36,023 bases of DNA from Carex sylvatica (Eukaryota; Streptophyta; Magnoliopsida; Poales; Cyperaceae). The notes below the pieces were generated by a model. It was not told the DNA's origin. It searched no databases and saw only the letters and a list, made by a program, of their open reading frames with translations. Location: the NCBI GenBank assembly GCA_964058845.1, contig CAXKVR010000522.1:1-36023 (forward strand), given 5' to 3'. The translations under genes and the position numbers were made by a program. Positions 1-10,250 of the stretch are shown one piece after another. The first letter of the stretch is position 1; every line of letters begins with the position of its first letter.

Positions 1-191
1 AGAAACACGGTGGCAAAAAGAAGAAGCGAAAACGAGTCGGAACCTATAATCTAATCATCTCCCGTCACAAAAATAATGGAGATGTCCGTTTAAAATTTTG
101 CAAAATAATGGATCTTGTGATTCTTGTCCGCTCTGAATCAATAGTCGCTAATGAAATAAGAAATTGAGAAAGCCGGTGCGGGTAGTAAACG

Positions 192-197
192 AAAAAA
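192..197 (-). terminator. Pol III T-tract terminator of tRNA-Val
   Basis: A run of six A on the plus strand, six T on the tRNA strand, begins four nucleotides past the discriminator base of the tRNA. Four or more T residues at this spacing are the standard RNA polymerase III stop signal. Confidence 0.85.
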
Positions 198-201
198 CAA
201 T

Positions 202-275
202 TGTCTGAGCCCGGGTTCGAACCGGGGACCTCTAGTGTGTGAGACTAGCGTGATAACCAACTACACCACCCAGAC
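202..275 (-). tRNA. tRNA-Val (anticodon CAC)
   Basis: Read on the minus strand, the sequence folds as a complete 74-nt cloverleaf. The acceptor stem GTCTGGG (5' end at 275) pairs with CTCAGAC (203-209) through one G-T pair, and the discriminator A is at 202. The anticodon arm has the 5-bp stem CTAGT/ACTAG around the loop CTCACAC, which places CAC at positions 34-36 and decodes GUG valine codons. The T arm carries the canonical GGTTCGAACC (B box), and the D-arm region TGGTGTAGTTGGT matches an A box. No intron is present and CCA is not encoded, as expected for a nuclear gene. It is divergent from the FPGS gene that starts about 480 bp away. Confidence 0.95.
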
Positions 276-751
276 GGAGTGAAACGGACATTCATGACAC
301 TTTTAACACTGTTCCTCTTCTCCTCCCAAATCGGACCACACTGTTTCTCTACTCGCTCCTCGCTCTCTCCGTCTACTCTATTTCTCCTCCCTCTGCCGCC
401 TTCCTCCCCTTCTGCTTCCTCTCCTTCTCCTCTCTCCGCCGAACCCTTCGAACCATCCCCAAATTCCTAATCGCCGTTTTTCCGCCTTGTATGTGAGTTG
501 GGCTCGAAACTAGGCCCATATTCAAATTCTACGATGAAATCACGCTAAAGCCCTCCCATTACCACCTCCGAGGCCCACAAGGCCTCGTCTCAATAACAGG
601 CTAAGAGCACGAGGGAATAAACTCGGTCTAAACGTAACTCGTGGTCCGTTGGCATATCGCTCTCCCAACGCGCGCGCAACCACTGACACATCAGTCACCT
701 ACTAGCTGCTGATGTAATTTGCTAAGAAAACCCTAAAGCCGACCAACTCAA
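276..751 (+). promoter_or_regulatory. FPGS promoter and leader: site II motifs plus telo box
   Basis: The stretch upstream of FPGS has no convincing gene; a short Ser/Pro-rich open frame at 279-470 looks like pyrimidine-rich leader DNA. It has three site II (TGGGCY) motifs: TGGGCT at 499-504 and, in reverse, AGGCCCA at 512-518 and 571-577. A telo box AAACCCTAA lies at 728-736, 16 bp before the chosen ATG. In plants the combination of site II elements (bound by TCP factors) and a telo box is typical of housekeeping genes for mitochondrial, ribosomal and cell-cycle functions, often without a TATA box. I see no good TATA box here. The promoter assignment is inferred from motifs and position. Confidence 0.55.
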
Positions 752-3700
752 ATGCACTCATTGTTCACCTTTCATCGTATCCTTCCATTGCCCCCTAATC
801 TCTCATGTAATCGCTTCCCCTTTTGTCGTAACATCTCAGGTTACCACTTCCTCCAATTCTCTTTTTCCATTTTTTTTTCTCTCTTCTCAAAATCATAATT
901 ACACATACAATTATATTTTTAATTTGGTTTTTATGTAGCTTTTGTGTTACAGTGAGTGCTGGATCGATGGCAATGAGTGATTCTTTAACAAGGAATTCTT
1001 CCTATGAGGCCGCGGTCAGCAGTTTGTCATCCCTTATCACTTCAAGGACAAGAACTGATGCTTCCAGCTTGAACGAGCAGTTCAATTGGATGTTCCATTA
1101 TCTAAAGGTTGAGTAATTTGCCAAATTGAATTAGGATATACTGTAAATTATAGTTTTTTGATCAGATGTCCCTCGTGTGAATCAAAGTTGTAATGTGCAA
1201 CTCACATTGTTTGTTAAATTGAAATGTAGATGTTGGATTTAGACGGCCCTGTTTCACAGCTTAAGGTTATACATGTGGCAGGGACTAAGGGAAAGGTGCT
1301 TGCTTAACTATTCTACTTAATTGTTAGAAAATATTAATGGTGTTCTACATTTATTTCATTGTTAATTAATTTAGTAGCATTGGTTTGGTGGTTAGTAGGG
1401 ATCAACATGCACATTTTCAGAATCAATACTGAGATGCTATGGTTTTCGGACAGGGCTGTTCACATCACCCCACCTAATGGATGTTCGTGAACGCTTTCGT
1501 ATTGATGGGTAATTATTTTTACATTTTTACTTTCATCTCATTTGGTTTTTCCTTCTCCAACTCTAATCAATACAATTCATATTATTTGTAAAGCAAGAGT
1601 ACTGATGTTAGTTGTGGTTCGCTATTAATTATTTTGTATAGTGTGGAAATTTCAGAAGAGAAATTTACAAAGTACTTTTGGTGGTGCTGGGACAGACTCC
1701 AGGTACTCCTTATAAAATAAGTTAATTTATGATATGTATAATACCTCTTTAACGTTGTTTTTTCTTTAATTTGTTTTTCTTAGGAGAAAACTTGTGACAA
1801 AATACCTATGCCAACATACTTTAGGTTTCTTGCATTGCTGGCCTTCAAAATTTTCTCTGCTGAGCAGGTTCTAACTTCTCTTGACTTTAGTTCCTGTGCA
1901 TGCATTGCATAAACTTGATTTCTACATAGGTTATTTGTTTCAGATTTTTCAATTGTGGTACTTACTTATAGTTATTACTCTTGATCTTTAAAAAAATTAG
2001 GTTGATGTTGCTGTTCTTGAAGTTGGTTTAGGCGGGAAGTATGATGCTACCAATGTGGTACGTAAATCATGCCACCGTAACTAAATACTCTACATGTTCA
2101 ACAAGCTTTACTATACAAGAAAAGTATACGGCAAGCATAGTGGTGTCGGGAAAAGAAAGAGAATCGCTAAATGAACCAAATATAAACCATATGAACCGTA
2201 GTTCGGTTGGTTTGGTTCAGTCAGTTTTGAAAAAAATCTAAACCGAACCAAATATTGAAAAGCGAAATAATTCAAAAATTGAACCGAACCGCACCAAATA
2301 AACTGGATAACCGAACCAATTAGTCCAAAATTGATCGGTTCAGTTAAAAACCAAATAAACCAGACCCAATGAACACCCCTAGATATCCATGCTGATGCCA
2401 ATACTGGCACTAGTGTTGTCGTTGGTATGGCAATCCTTGTATTGAATGAAATTAATTGCATAGCTATAAGTTTGAATAATACTATAACTTATGAATTGCA
2501 GATTCAAGCACCTGTTGTATGTGGAATATCCTCCCTTGGTTATGATCATATGGATGTTCTCGGTTAGTTCTAGTCCCTCTCTTTTCCCCACCCAAGAAAA
2601 TAAATTGTAGGTCACTTACATCTGTTAACTTTGTGTGTTGTGCTGATTTGCTATATGTGAATTCCCAATATTTTCTTTTTACATTCTCGAGCCAAATTCA
2701 TAGTTCAAATAATAGTTCATCAAAAGAAGAAATTGTAGGTTTAATAACATTGTGAAGCATCCCTCGGTTTTTTCAGGGTTATCGAATTGCTTTATTTTGT
2801 TTACATTACAAGTTTGTCAAGTTTTGTTGTTGCCAAATTGTTTCAAACAGGAAATACGCTCACGGAAATTGCTGGAGAAAAAGCTGGTATTTTCAAGGTC
2901 TTCCTCTCTCAATCACCTATTTATCTACCTATCTAAACATAAATACCCCACAAATAAAATAATATACTTCTTTTTTACTAGTAACTTCCTAATCTAGATG
3001 TGATATTGTAGAAAGGAGTTGCAGCATATACAGTACCACAACCAGATGAGGCAATGTCAGCACTCAAGCATCGTGCTTCCGAATTAGGTGTATGTGGCAG
3101 TCTTACTACCTTATTTCCCTCTTTTTCTTTAAATAATATAGAAAATTGCTTATGATGTACTTAATGTTTTGTAACAGATATCTCTTGAAGTAGTGCAGCC
3201 TCTAGATGCCACATTACTAAATGGGCAGCCTCTCGGTCTACAAGGAGAGCACCAACTCGTTAACGCGGCACTTGCTGTTGCCTTAGTTCGTACTTGGCTT
3301 CAAAAGACCGGCCATGAATACCTCATTTCTCTTGATTGTAGTGATAATGTGAGTACAGTATACCTGTACTCTATACATCAATATATCTCCCTTATTGCTA
3401 CATAACTGAAATTATTTTGCCATGGTAAATAAGGGGTCATTACCTGAACAAGTCATCAGAGGCCTCACAACTGCAAGTTTGCAAGGAAGAGCACAAATTG
3501 TGCGCTTACATGATGACAACATCAGCCCTAGTGATGTGGTGTTTTATTTGGATGGGGCCCACAGTCCTGAGAGCATGGAAGTTTGTGGTAGATGGTTCTC
3601 ACACACCATTAAAGAAGAAAAACAGGAAGAACCTTTTAAGGATTATAGGCAGGTAATTAATATATATCCAATTTCTTAAATACTATAATTGGGTTGTGTT

Positions 3701-6700
3701 AATTTAAGTTGTCTTCTTTAATATGCATGTGGAATAACTGTTGAGATATTTGTATCTTTATCGTTTATTGTATTAGAATAGTTTTGGGGGTCTATCGATA
3801 AATAGATCATTATGGAATAGTCTAGGGGTTATTTGTAAGAGTGCTTTGTAAAGCTCTATATAAGCTCAAATCATTAATCATTAATCAATAAAACAACTTT
3901 TGGCTAGAATCTTTATGGTATCAGAGCCTAAACCCTAGCCGTCACTGTAGCACCCTGCGGCACTGTGGCATGCGTGCTACTGTAGCAACTCTCTCTCTCC
4001 GAACGGTTTCCCTTCTCTTCTCTCTAGCCACTTCCTTCTCTTCTCTAGGCTGGCCACCACCTAGGCTTGTTTGTTTGATTGAGGTCGACCGGTGTGGGGG
4101 ACCTACACCCCACGATACCTGCAGGAGGGATTGATCGGGTTTGGATCTCGATCTTTGATGAGTGGGTAAATCAAGATCGGGTCAAGTAAAGGAAGCGAGG
4201 GGGAGATGAGTAAGATCTAGATCTTGAGAGTGTAAGATCGGGTCTAAAAAAGAAAGGAGGAGGATCGGGACTTAGATTGGTGTGGGAGGATCAAATTTGA
4301 GCCAGATCAATGGCAGAGGAGGTAGTCTCAACCATGATAAAGGAGGAGAACAGGATTAGGCTCCAGGCTGGTGCAAGTGGACTTCTAGGTGTGAAGTTAG
4401 CACTAGTGGTCTTCAACTCAAGTAACATAGGGTTCAAAGGGGAGACTAGGGAGTGCTATAACTGTGGTAAGGTAGGTCACCTGAAGCAGACTTGTCCTAA
4501 ACCACCTAAGAAGAGAGATTCAGGTGGAAGGAGACAGTCTGGAGGTCGGGATCGTGGCCGTGGAGGTCAAAGAGATGGAAGAGGAGGCTACCGGGCAAAT
4601 CTAATGGTAGCAGGGGAAGAGAAGAGGCTGATGTGAGATTTTCAGAGGAAGATCTCATAATCGTGGAAACGGTATCACAGATACTCAGAAGGAGGCAGAA
4701 AGGAGCAAGTGAGGGGAAGAGCGCTTGTGATACACTTGCTCTTGTCTCTATACCCACTACTAGATCACCAGATTGGATAGTAGACTCTGGTGCAACTCGC
4801 TATGTGAGTGGTGTTGTTGAGGAGTTTTCTTCTTATACTCACCTAGCAATTCCAGAGAGCATTCAGATAGCCGATGGTACATCCCAGCCCGTAGTTAGTA
4901 AGGGTACTGTGAGATGTATCGATTCAGTGACTTTGACCAATGTGTTGCATGCTCCTTCCTTTCCCGTAAACCTGGTGTCCATTAGTGCTATTATTCATGA
5001 GTAGAAATATATCGTAACCTTTGATATTCCGAAGATGGTCTTTTAGGAGAAGGGGACAGGTCGGATACTTGGGACTGGCACATGGCGTGATGAGTTGTGG
5101 TACATGGATAGAAAAGGGATGGACGTAGCGCTGGTATCTGTGGTCGATAGAGTGGGGGCAGGAGAATCTGGGGTGAGTGTGGAGGATGAGTTGCTTCTAA
5201 TTCATCGACGGATGGGACACTCTTCTTTCAGTCTACTGGAACGTTTGTATCCATCAAAGTATGAGAAAGCGGACAAACAGAAACTTGTGTGTGATGGATG
5301 TGAGTTTGGAAAGCATACAAAGAGTTCGTATGTAAGCTCAGGAAGTAGGAGTTCTCATGCCTTTGATCTAGTACACTCGGATGTATGAGGGTCTTGCTCA
5401 ACAACTTCGGTGCATGGGTATATATATTTTTTGTGACTTTCATCGATTGTTATTCTCGTGTCACATGGTTGTACTTGATGAAGAACAAGAATGATGTACT
5501 TGCTTGTTTCAAGGATTTTCATAAGACGGCTTAGACTCAGTATGGTGCTATCGTGAAGGCAATGAGATTCGATAATGGGACCGAATATACAAACAAGGCA
5601 TTCGAGGAGTATTTGTCAGTTCATGGGATATATCATCAGACCACGTGCTCTTACACACCAGCACAAAATAGAGTGGCAGAGAGGAAGAATAGACACTTGT
5701 TGGAGGTAGCCTGGTGCATGATGATCTCCATGAATGTTCCGAAACATTTATGGGGACAAGCAGTCATGACAGCCGCACAATTGATCAACAAAATGTCATC
5801 TAGAGTGTTGGAGTGGCAGACTCCGTGTGTGATGTTGAAAGGAGATAATGGGGGCATTCTTCCTCCAAAGGTATTTGGTTGTGTGTGTTTTGTGAAAGAC
5901 AACAGACCAACAGTGGGAAAGTTGGATCCCAGAGCGGTGAAATACATCTTTGTGGGTTACTCTCATACTCAAAAGGGTTATGTTTGTTGGAGCCCGGTAG
6001 AGGCGATTATTTGTCAGTATGGATGGAACATTCTGAGAGAGTGAGCCATACTACCCCTTAAGAGTGACCTCACTCTTTGGTGATTCGCCTGATACTGGCA
6101 ATATGAGATGAGAGGGAGAGAGTAGTGATGGTGAGAGGCTGGTACATGTGGGGATGATGCCTTGTCCTGTTTTGATGGAAGAATCGGTTGAGGAGCCGGG
6201 ACAATTGGCTGAGATGTCGAGACGATCGGCTGAGGAGCCAGGACAATCAGCTGAGGAGCCAGGACAATCAGCTGAGATGCCAGGACGATCGGCTGAGGAG
6301 CCGGGACAATTAGCTGAGGAGCCGGGACAATCGGTTTAGGAGCCGGGACAATCGGCTGAGGTGCCGGGACGATCGACTGAGGAGCCGGAAAATGAGGAAG
6401 CTGAACCCAAGGGTGGTGGGATTCAGACTCAGGGGGGGCTGAGAGTATATGCAAGAAGAAGGAAGTAGAATGAGAGAACAGTGCTTGCAGTGACACTCGT
6501 GCCAACGAGGCCCTTGTCCCGACCGAACCCGACTCGTGCAACACCTAGCTCAGATTCATAGTACTCGGGTGATATGATTTCTCTTGATTCTCCTCCCACT
6601 CCTATGTCATTGAGACGGATCCCTCGGTCCAATGCGGGACATTTTCCTGATCGTTATGGTTTTCCACATGACATTGCCCAGTTTATCTCATACTCTAGCA

Positions 6701-9512
6701 TATCACCAACACATGGAGCATTCATTGCATCGTTGGACTCTGTTACTTTACCCAAGTGTTGGCAGGTTGCTAAGGAGGATCCAAAGTGGAAAGTTATCAT
6801 GTTAGAAGAACTTGGGGCTCTTGATAAGAACAAAACATTGGAGCTTGTGTCACTACCACCTGGCAAGAAGGTCGTTGGATGTAAATGGATCTTCACAGTG
6901 AAGCAGAGCCAAGAAGGGAAAGTCGAGCGGTATAAGGCATGGTTGGTGGCCAAAAGGTGCAGCCAGACATATGGCATCGACTATGATGAGATCTTTGCAC
7001 CAGTGGCAAAGATGAGCACAGTGAGGACATTGGTTTCCTTGGCCGTGAATGAGGGTGGAAGCTACACCAACTCGATGTAAAAAATGTGTTTCTTCATGGA
7101 GACTTGTTAGAGGAGGTGTACATACCACTAGGTTTCGCGACAAACCAAACCGCAGGCAAGGTGTGCAGGCTTAGAAAGTCACTTTATGGGTTGAAGCAGT
7201 CTCCTCGAGCCTGGTTTGACAGGTTCAGAAAAGCAATGGTAGGCATGGGATATCAGCAGATCAATGCCGACCACAAGGTGTTCTATCGACAACATGGGGG
7301 TCATACAACGATGCTTGCCGTGTATGTCGATGACATGATTGATACAGGCGACGATGAGAAGGAGATTGCTCAGTTAAAGGTGCGATTGGGTAAAAGAATT
7401 TGAGGTGAAAGATCTCAGAAAGCTCAAATACTTTCTTGGGATTGAGGTTGCTCGCGGAGCAGAGGGGATTCTCCTATTCCAAAGGAAGTATGTGCTGGAC
7501 TTGCTGAAGGAGACGGGCATGCTGGGATACAAGCCTGCAGTTGCTCTTATTGATCAAAAGACCAGGTTGGGTGCAGAGACAGGAGAGCCAGTAGATCGAG
7601 AGAGGTACCAGAGGTTGGTAGGCCGTCTGATCTATCTGAGTCACACTCGTCCTGACATCTCATTTACAGTTAGCGTGGTGAGTCGCTATATGCATGACCT
7701 GAGAGAGCGTCATATGGACGCAGTGTATCAGATTTTGAGGTATCTGAAGAGTGCACCAGGGAAGGGGTTGATCTTCCGGAAGAACGGTCATATGAGCATT
7801 GAGGGCTATTGTGGCTCTGACTGGGCTAGCTGTGCTGATGATAGGAGATCCACATCATGATACTGCATGTTTGTAGGGGGCAACTTGGTCTCTTGGAAGA
7901 GTAAGAAATAATCGGTAGTTGCAAGGTCGACTGCAGAGGCAGAGTACAGGGCCATGGCCTTAGCAGTTGCCGAAATGTTGTGGCTGAGAGCTCTGTTGGT
8001 AGAGCTCAGATGAAGTTGTGGTGCGACAGCAAGTCAGCAATCAACATTGCCAACAATCCGGTGCAGCACGACAGGACCAAACACGTGGAGATTGATCGAT
8101 TCTTCACCAAAGAAAAGCTGAACAGTGGACTACTGGAGCTAAGTCATGTTGCTACTGGAGAGCAAGTGGCAGACTGCCTCACCAAGGGACTTAGCTCATT
8201 AGACGTAGCTAGATTTTGTGACAAGATGGGCTTATTGGATATATTTTGTCCATCTTGAGAGAGAGTGTTGAGATATTTGTATCTTTATCGTTTATTGTAT
8301 TATAATAGTTTTGGGGGTCTATCGATAAATAGATCATTATGAAATAGTCTAAGAGATTATTTGTAAGAATGCTTTGTAAGGCTCTATATAAGCTCAAATC
8401 ATTAATCAATAAAGTAATTTTTGGCTGAAATCTTTAATAACTTTTCAAATATTTTTTTATCTTGCATTTGATTTTATTTTCTTGATTGAAATCCAGATAC
8501 TAGTATTTAATTGCATGTCAGTGAGAGATCCTGAACTCTTACTTCCACGCCTCTTTAATGCTTGTACTCATGCAGGTATGTATATTTCTTATACTAATTC
8601 CTTTTTTAAAAGCTAGTTCAATTTGTTCACATTATTAAATTAAGGTTACCTTCTGGATTGAGGTAGTACATTTTAACCAATTGTTTGTACATTTTCTCTG
8701 TAGGTGTACAATTTAATAAGGCGATATTTGTACCGAATCAGTCACAATTCAACAAGCTTGGTTCTAAGACGGCACCGCCACCTCAGCCTCAGCAGGTTGA
8801 TCTGACATGGCAGCTGACATTGCAACGTGTGTGGGAGAAGCTACTTCGTAGTGAAAAAGGTATATATATATATATATTAATACCTTACTATCCTTGGGCA
8901 TTGAGCATTGTTCAAGGATTACAAGTTTACAACTGATTTTGAGGCACTTTATGGTGTGATGCCAAGAAAAGAGTACCCGACTTTGTGTCTTGTAGACTCT
9001 TTAAGTTAATGGATTAATATGAACTGCATTCTCTGTGTCTTAGAAAAAGAGAACAGATCTGGTCTGACCAGACCAACATGCCATGAGGTTGACGAACTGT
9101 GACCAGTATCTGGCCCATTACTGGATTGGGTCCCGCCAAAGAGTTGCTGCCAGGGGCTGGATTTTTTATTTTCCTCTTAGGATTCTTTTTAAAATTCTAT
9201 TGGCTTTATAAAACTTTTATTCAAGCCAGATAAAATAAAAGGATGCCATGTGCAAATGCAGGTGATAACAGTTCAGTTTTCTGGTCACTTCCAGAGGCAA
9301 TTGACTGGATCAAAGAAACAGCTCAGCAAAATAAGTCAACTCGTTTTCGGGTAATAATCAGTTTGACAAATACATTACTAACAAACTGGAACCATGTATG
9401 ATCAAGTAAACTATAATGCGTACAGACATTTCTCCTTTGATTCTTCTGATAGGTTTTGGTGACGGGATCGCTGCATCTTGTGGGTGATATACTCAGATTA
9501 ATCAAGAAGTGA
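752..9512 (+). CDS. FPGS: Folylpolyglutamate synthase, 16 exons, complete
   Basis: The enzyme adds glutamates to tetrahydrofolates using ATP, which retains folates in cells and organelles. Exons: 752-839, 953-1107, 1230-1295, 1399-1508, 1642-1702, 1784-1867, 2001-2057, 2502-2562, 2851-2897, 3012-3089, 3178-3348, 3434-3652, 8497-8575, 8704-8859, 9262-9350, 9453-9512. All introns are GT-AG and all joins stay in frame, giving 526 aa, normal for the family. Visible landmarks are the P-loop GTKGKGST (99-106, split by intron 3), [13 protein letters not shown] (194-206), SLGYDH (218-223), GEHQLVNA (292-299), LDGAHSPES (365-373) and the C-terminal [12 protein letters not shown]. The first 34 residues contain no acidic residue and look like an organellar presequence. 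Met35 or Met37 could serve as an internal start for a cytosolic form. Exon 1 is supported only by the in-frame join and good splice sites. Intron 12 holds a sense Copia element, yet every exon is intact. Confidence 0.93.
2140..2392. mobile_element. Degenerate small insertion in FPGS intron 7, hAT-like ends
   Basis: Intron 7 is longer than its neighbours because it holds about 250 bp rich in AACCGAACC and GGTTTGGTT words on both strands. One edge reads TAGTGGTGTC and the other, reversed, TAGGGGTGTT. These resemble the TAGGGGTGT ends of many plant hAT-derived miniature elements. I could not find a matching 8-bp target duplication (GGCAAGCA against GATATCCA), so the boundaries and class are uncertain. 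Confidence 0.35.
3739..3915 (+). repeat. 5' LTR of the Copia element
   Basis: 177 bp, TGTTGAG to ATCTTTA. It contains a TATA-like motif TATATAAG at 3857-3864 and an AATAAA polyadenylation-type signal near 3887. It matches the right LTR throughout, apart from about 11 substitutions and two indels. Confidence 0.95.
3916..3927 (+). other. Primer binding site for initiator tRNA-Met
   Basis: TGGTATCAGAGC starts immediately after the left LTR. It is the standard plant Copia minus-strand primer site, complementary to the 3' end of the initiator methionine tRNA. Confidence 0.93.
4310..4636 (+). pseudogene. Copia gag remnant with zinc knuckle
   Basis: A 108-residue frame begins with Met at 4310 and carries the nucleocapsid zinc knuckle [14 protein letters not shown] (C-x2-C-x4-H-x4-C) at about residues 49-62, followed by an Arg/Gly-rich basic tail. 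Copia gag normally has a capsid-like region of roughly 200-300 residues before the knuckle. Here only about 48 residues precede it, so the capsid region appears deleted. The stop at 4634-4636 separates it from the protease frame, which overlaps by a few bases in another phase (start near 4633). Confidence 0.8.
4633..5004 (+). pseudogene. Copia aspartic protease remnant
   Basis: The frame contains [13 protein letters not shown], with the D-S-G-A active-site triad of retrotransposon aspartic proteases, and downstream [18 protein letters not shown], the conserved C-terminal part of the domain. It normally cuts the Gag-Pol polyprotein. A TAG stop at 5002-5004 and another near 5044 interrupt the chain before the integrase zinc domain, so no complete polyprotein can be made. 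Confidence 0.85.
5095..6044 (+). pseudogene. Copia integrase remnant, multiply interrupted
   Basis: The first part (5095-5388) has the HHCC zinc-binding region: an HRRMGH segment followed by [14 protein letters not shown], then FDLVHSDV at the start of the catalytic core, where a TGA (5386-5388) interrupts it. After a degraded stretch, 5553-6044 continues with [17 protein letters not shown] and [16 protein letters not shown], the region around the second Asp and the Glu of the D,D-35-E triad, and a VFGCVCFV segment. The family role is insertion of element DNA into the host genome. Stops near 5386 and 5534 and at the end at 6042-6044 make it non-functional. Confidence 0.88.
6190..6390 (+). repeat. 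21-bp minisatellite encoding a heptapeptide repeat in the Copia pol linker
   Basis: Nine tandem 21-bp units (6190-6378) plus a partial tenth follow the pattern GAGGAGCCGGGACAATCGGC with small changes. Read in frame, each encodes E-E-P-G-Q-S-A or a variant such as E-M-P-G-R-S-A. They sit between integrase and reverse transcriptase, normally a variable linker. Unit 8 begins with TAG instead of GAG (6337-6339), which closes the frame. The period is an exact multiple of three, so expansion preserved the frame while the element was active. Confidence 0.9.
6574..8258 (+). pseudogene. Copia reverse transcriptase and RNase H remnant
   Basis: Reverse transcriptase motifs appear in three successive frames. 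6574-7080 has [10 protein letters not shown] and the YKAWLVAK and [10 protein letters not shown] regions. 7086-7403 has [25 protein letters not shown] and the active-site YVDDM. 7405-7860 has [11 protein letters not shown] and the [15 protein letters not shown] segment. RNase H follows with [14 protein letters not shown], a TGA at 7858-7860, [10 protein letters not shown] (near 7930) and a final frame at 7980-8258 with LWCDSKSAI and [11 protein letters not shown]. The breaks are a stop and frame change near 7078, a frame change near 7403, and TGA and TAA codons near 7858 and 7908. These make it a pseudogene of the RT/RH module. Confidence 0.92.
8257..8265 (+). other. Polypurine tract of the Copia element
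   Basis: GAGAGAGAG directly precedes the right LTR. This is the expected position of the plus-strand primer for reverse transcription. Confidence 0.8.
8266..8436 (+). repeat. 3' LTR of the Copia element
   Basis: 171 bp, the same ends as the left LTR, followed by the target duplication ATAAC at 8437-8441. It has the TATA-like TATATAAG at 8385-8392, in sense orientation and about 105 bp upstream of FPGS exon 13, and an AATAAA near 8409. Confidence 0.95.
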
Positions 9513-9799
9513 TTAGAACACTCGTTAATTAATTGATCAGCAAGCTACAAGTGCAATTATTTAATTATTTCATTAGCTAAGGGTGTATACAAACTGATTG
9601 GGTTGTTTATTTTTTGTGAATTTTCCAAATGTGAAATTTTGGGTGATATACTCAGATTAATCAAGAAGTGATCAGAACACTTGCTAATTAATTGATCAGC
9701 AAGCTACAAGAGCAATTATTTAATTATTTCATTAGCTAAGGGTGTATACAAACTGATTGGGTTGTTTATTTTTTGTGAATTTTCCAAATGTGAAATTTT
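9482..9799 (+). repeat. 159-bp tandem duplication of the FPGS 3' end
   Basis: Copy 1 (9482-9640) starts inside the last FPGS codons, covers the TGA and the following 3' region. Copy 2 (9641-9799) repeats it with about four substitutions. Both copies contain GGGTGATATACTCAGATTAA and the later GGGTGTATACAAACTGATTG. The second copy of the coding tail has no upstream acceptor of its own and is probably transcribed as 3' UTR. Confidence 0.93.
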
Positions 9800-9810
9800 A
9801 ATATATATAT

Positions 9811-10212
9811 GAATATGCTAGCATGCTATGCGTAGCATAGAGGGCCTCCGTGCAACGGCTCAATATTCAATTTTTTAAAATTCTAATGGTCGATCCGAAC
9901 CGTTCATCTTGTTCTACATATTAATATGTGTTTGGAGGCTAAATTTTATATTTTTTGAAATTTATTTACTATTTTTTTAGATTTATTGAAAATCGCTGTT
10001 TTCAGCAAATCTGGACCATAAAAAACAGCGATTTTCAATAAATTTAAAAAAATAGTAAAAAAATTCCAAAAAATATAAAATTTGGTCTCCAAACACATAT
10101 TAATATGGAGAACAAGATGAACGATTCGGATCGACCGTTATAATTTTGAAAAGTGAATATTGAGCCGTTGCACGGAGACCCTCTATGCTATGCATAGCAT
10201 GCTAGCAAGTTC
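9811..10212. mobile_element. Foldback element A1 (family A, outer module I)
   Basis: A 402-bp near-perfect inverted repeat. The left arm begins GAATATGCTAGCATGCTATG and the right arm, reversed, begins GAACTTGCTAGCATGCTATG. The middle arm carries the family A signature TTGGTCTCCAAACACATATT (right arm). The tip is of the AAAATCGCTGTTTT type, unlike most other copies. It sits between an ATATATAT tract on the left and a long (TA)n(GA)n tract on the right. No open frame is present, so any mobility would need proteins from elsewhere. Confidence 0.8.

Positions 10213-10249
<37 letters not shown>
10213..10249. repeat. (TA)n(AG)n microsatellite between A1 and A2
   Basis: A short TA run is followed by nine to ten AG units. 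It is the only DNA separating foldback elements A1 and A2. Confidence 0.9.

Positions 10250-10250
<1 letters not shown>

Larger units (their letters stand above)
3739..8436 (+). mobile_element. Copia LTR retrotransposon, defective, inside FPGS intron 12
   Basis: This 4698-bp element has LTRs starting TGTTGAG and ending ATCTTTA, flanked by the identical 5-bp duplication ATAAC at 3734-3738 and 8437-8441. The order of remnants is gag, protease, integrase, reverse transcriptase, RNase H, which is the Copia order. It lies in the same orientation as FPGS. The reading frame is broken by numerous stops and frameshifts and most of gag is missing, so it cannot move by itself. The LTRs differ by about 11 substitutions, a 1-bp indel and a 7-bp repeat (ATTAATC) that is duplicated only in the left LTR. 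This indicates an insertion that is old in individual terms but recent on a family scale. The short LTR is compatible with small Copia lineages, but I do not assign one. Confidence 0.96.

Noticed and set aside
279..470. 63-residue Ser/Pro-rich open frame upstream of FPGS
   Set aside because: Low-complexity CT-rich DNA between tRNA and FPGS; no family resemblance and it overlaps a likely promoter.
6014..6544. 176-residue minus-strand frame with PAPQPIV repeats
   Set aside because: It is the reverse reading of the 21-bp minisatellite in the Copia pol linker; the repeat keeps several frames open.
4310..8258. Functional Copia Gag-Pol
   Set aside because: Missing capsid region, several in-frame stops and frame changes in protease, integrase, RT and RNase H.
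9641..9670. A second FPGS terminal exon
   Set aside because: It is the second unit of the 159-bp tandem duplication and lacks an acceptor site; the first unit completes the protein.
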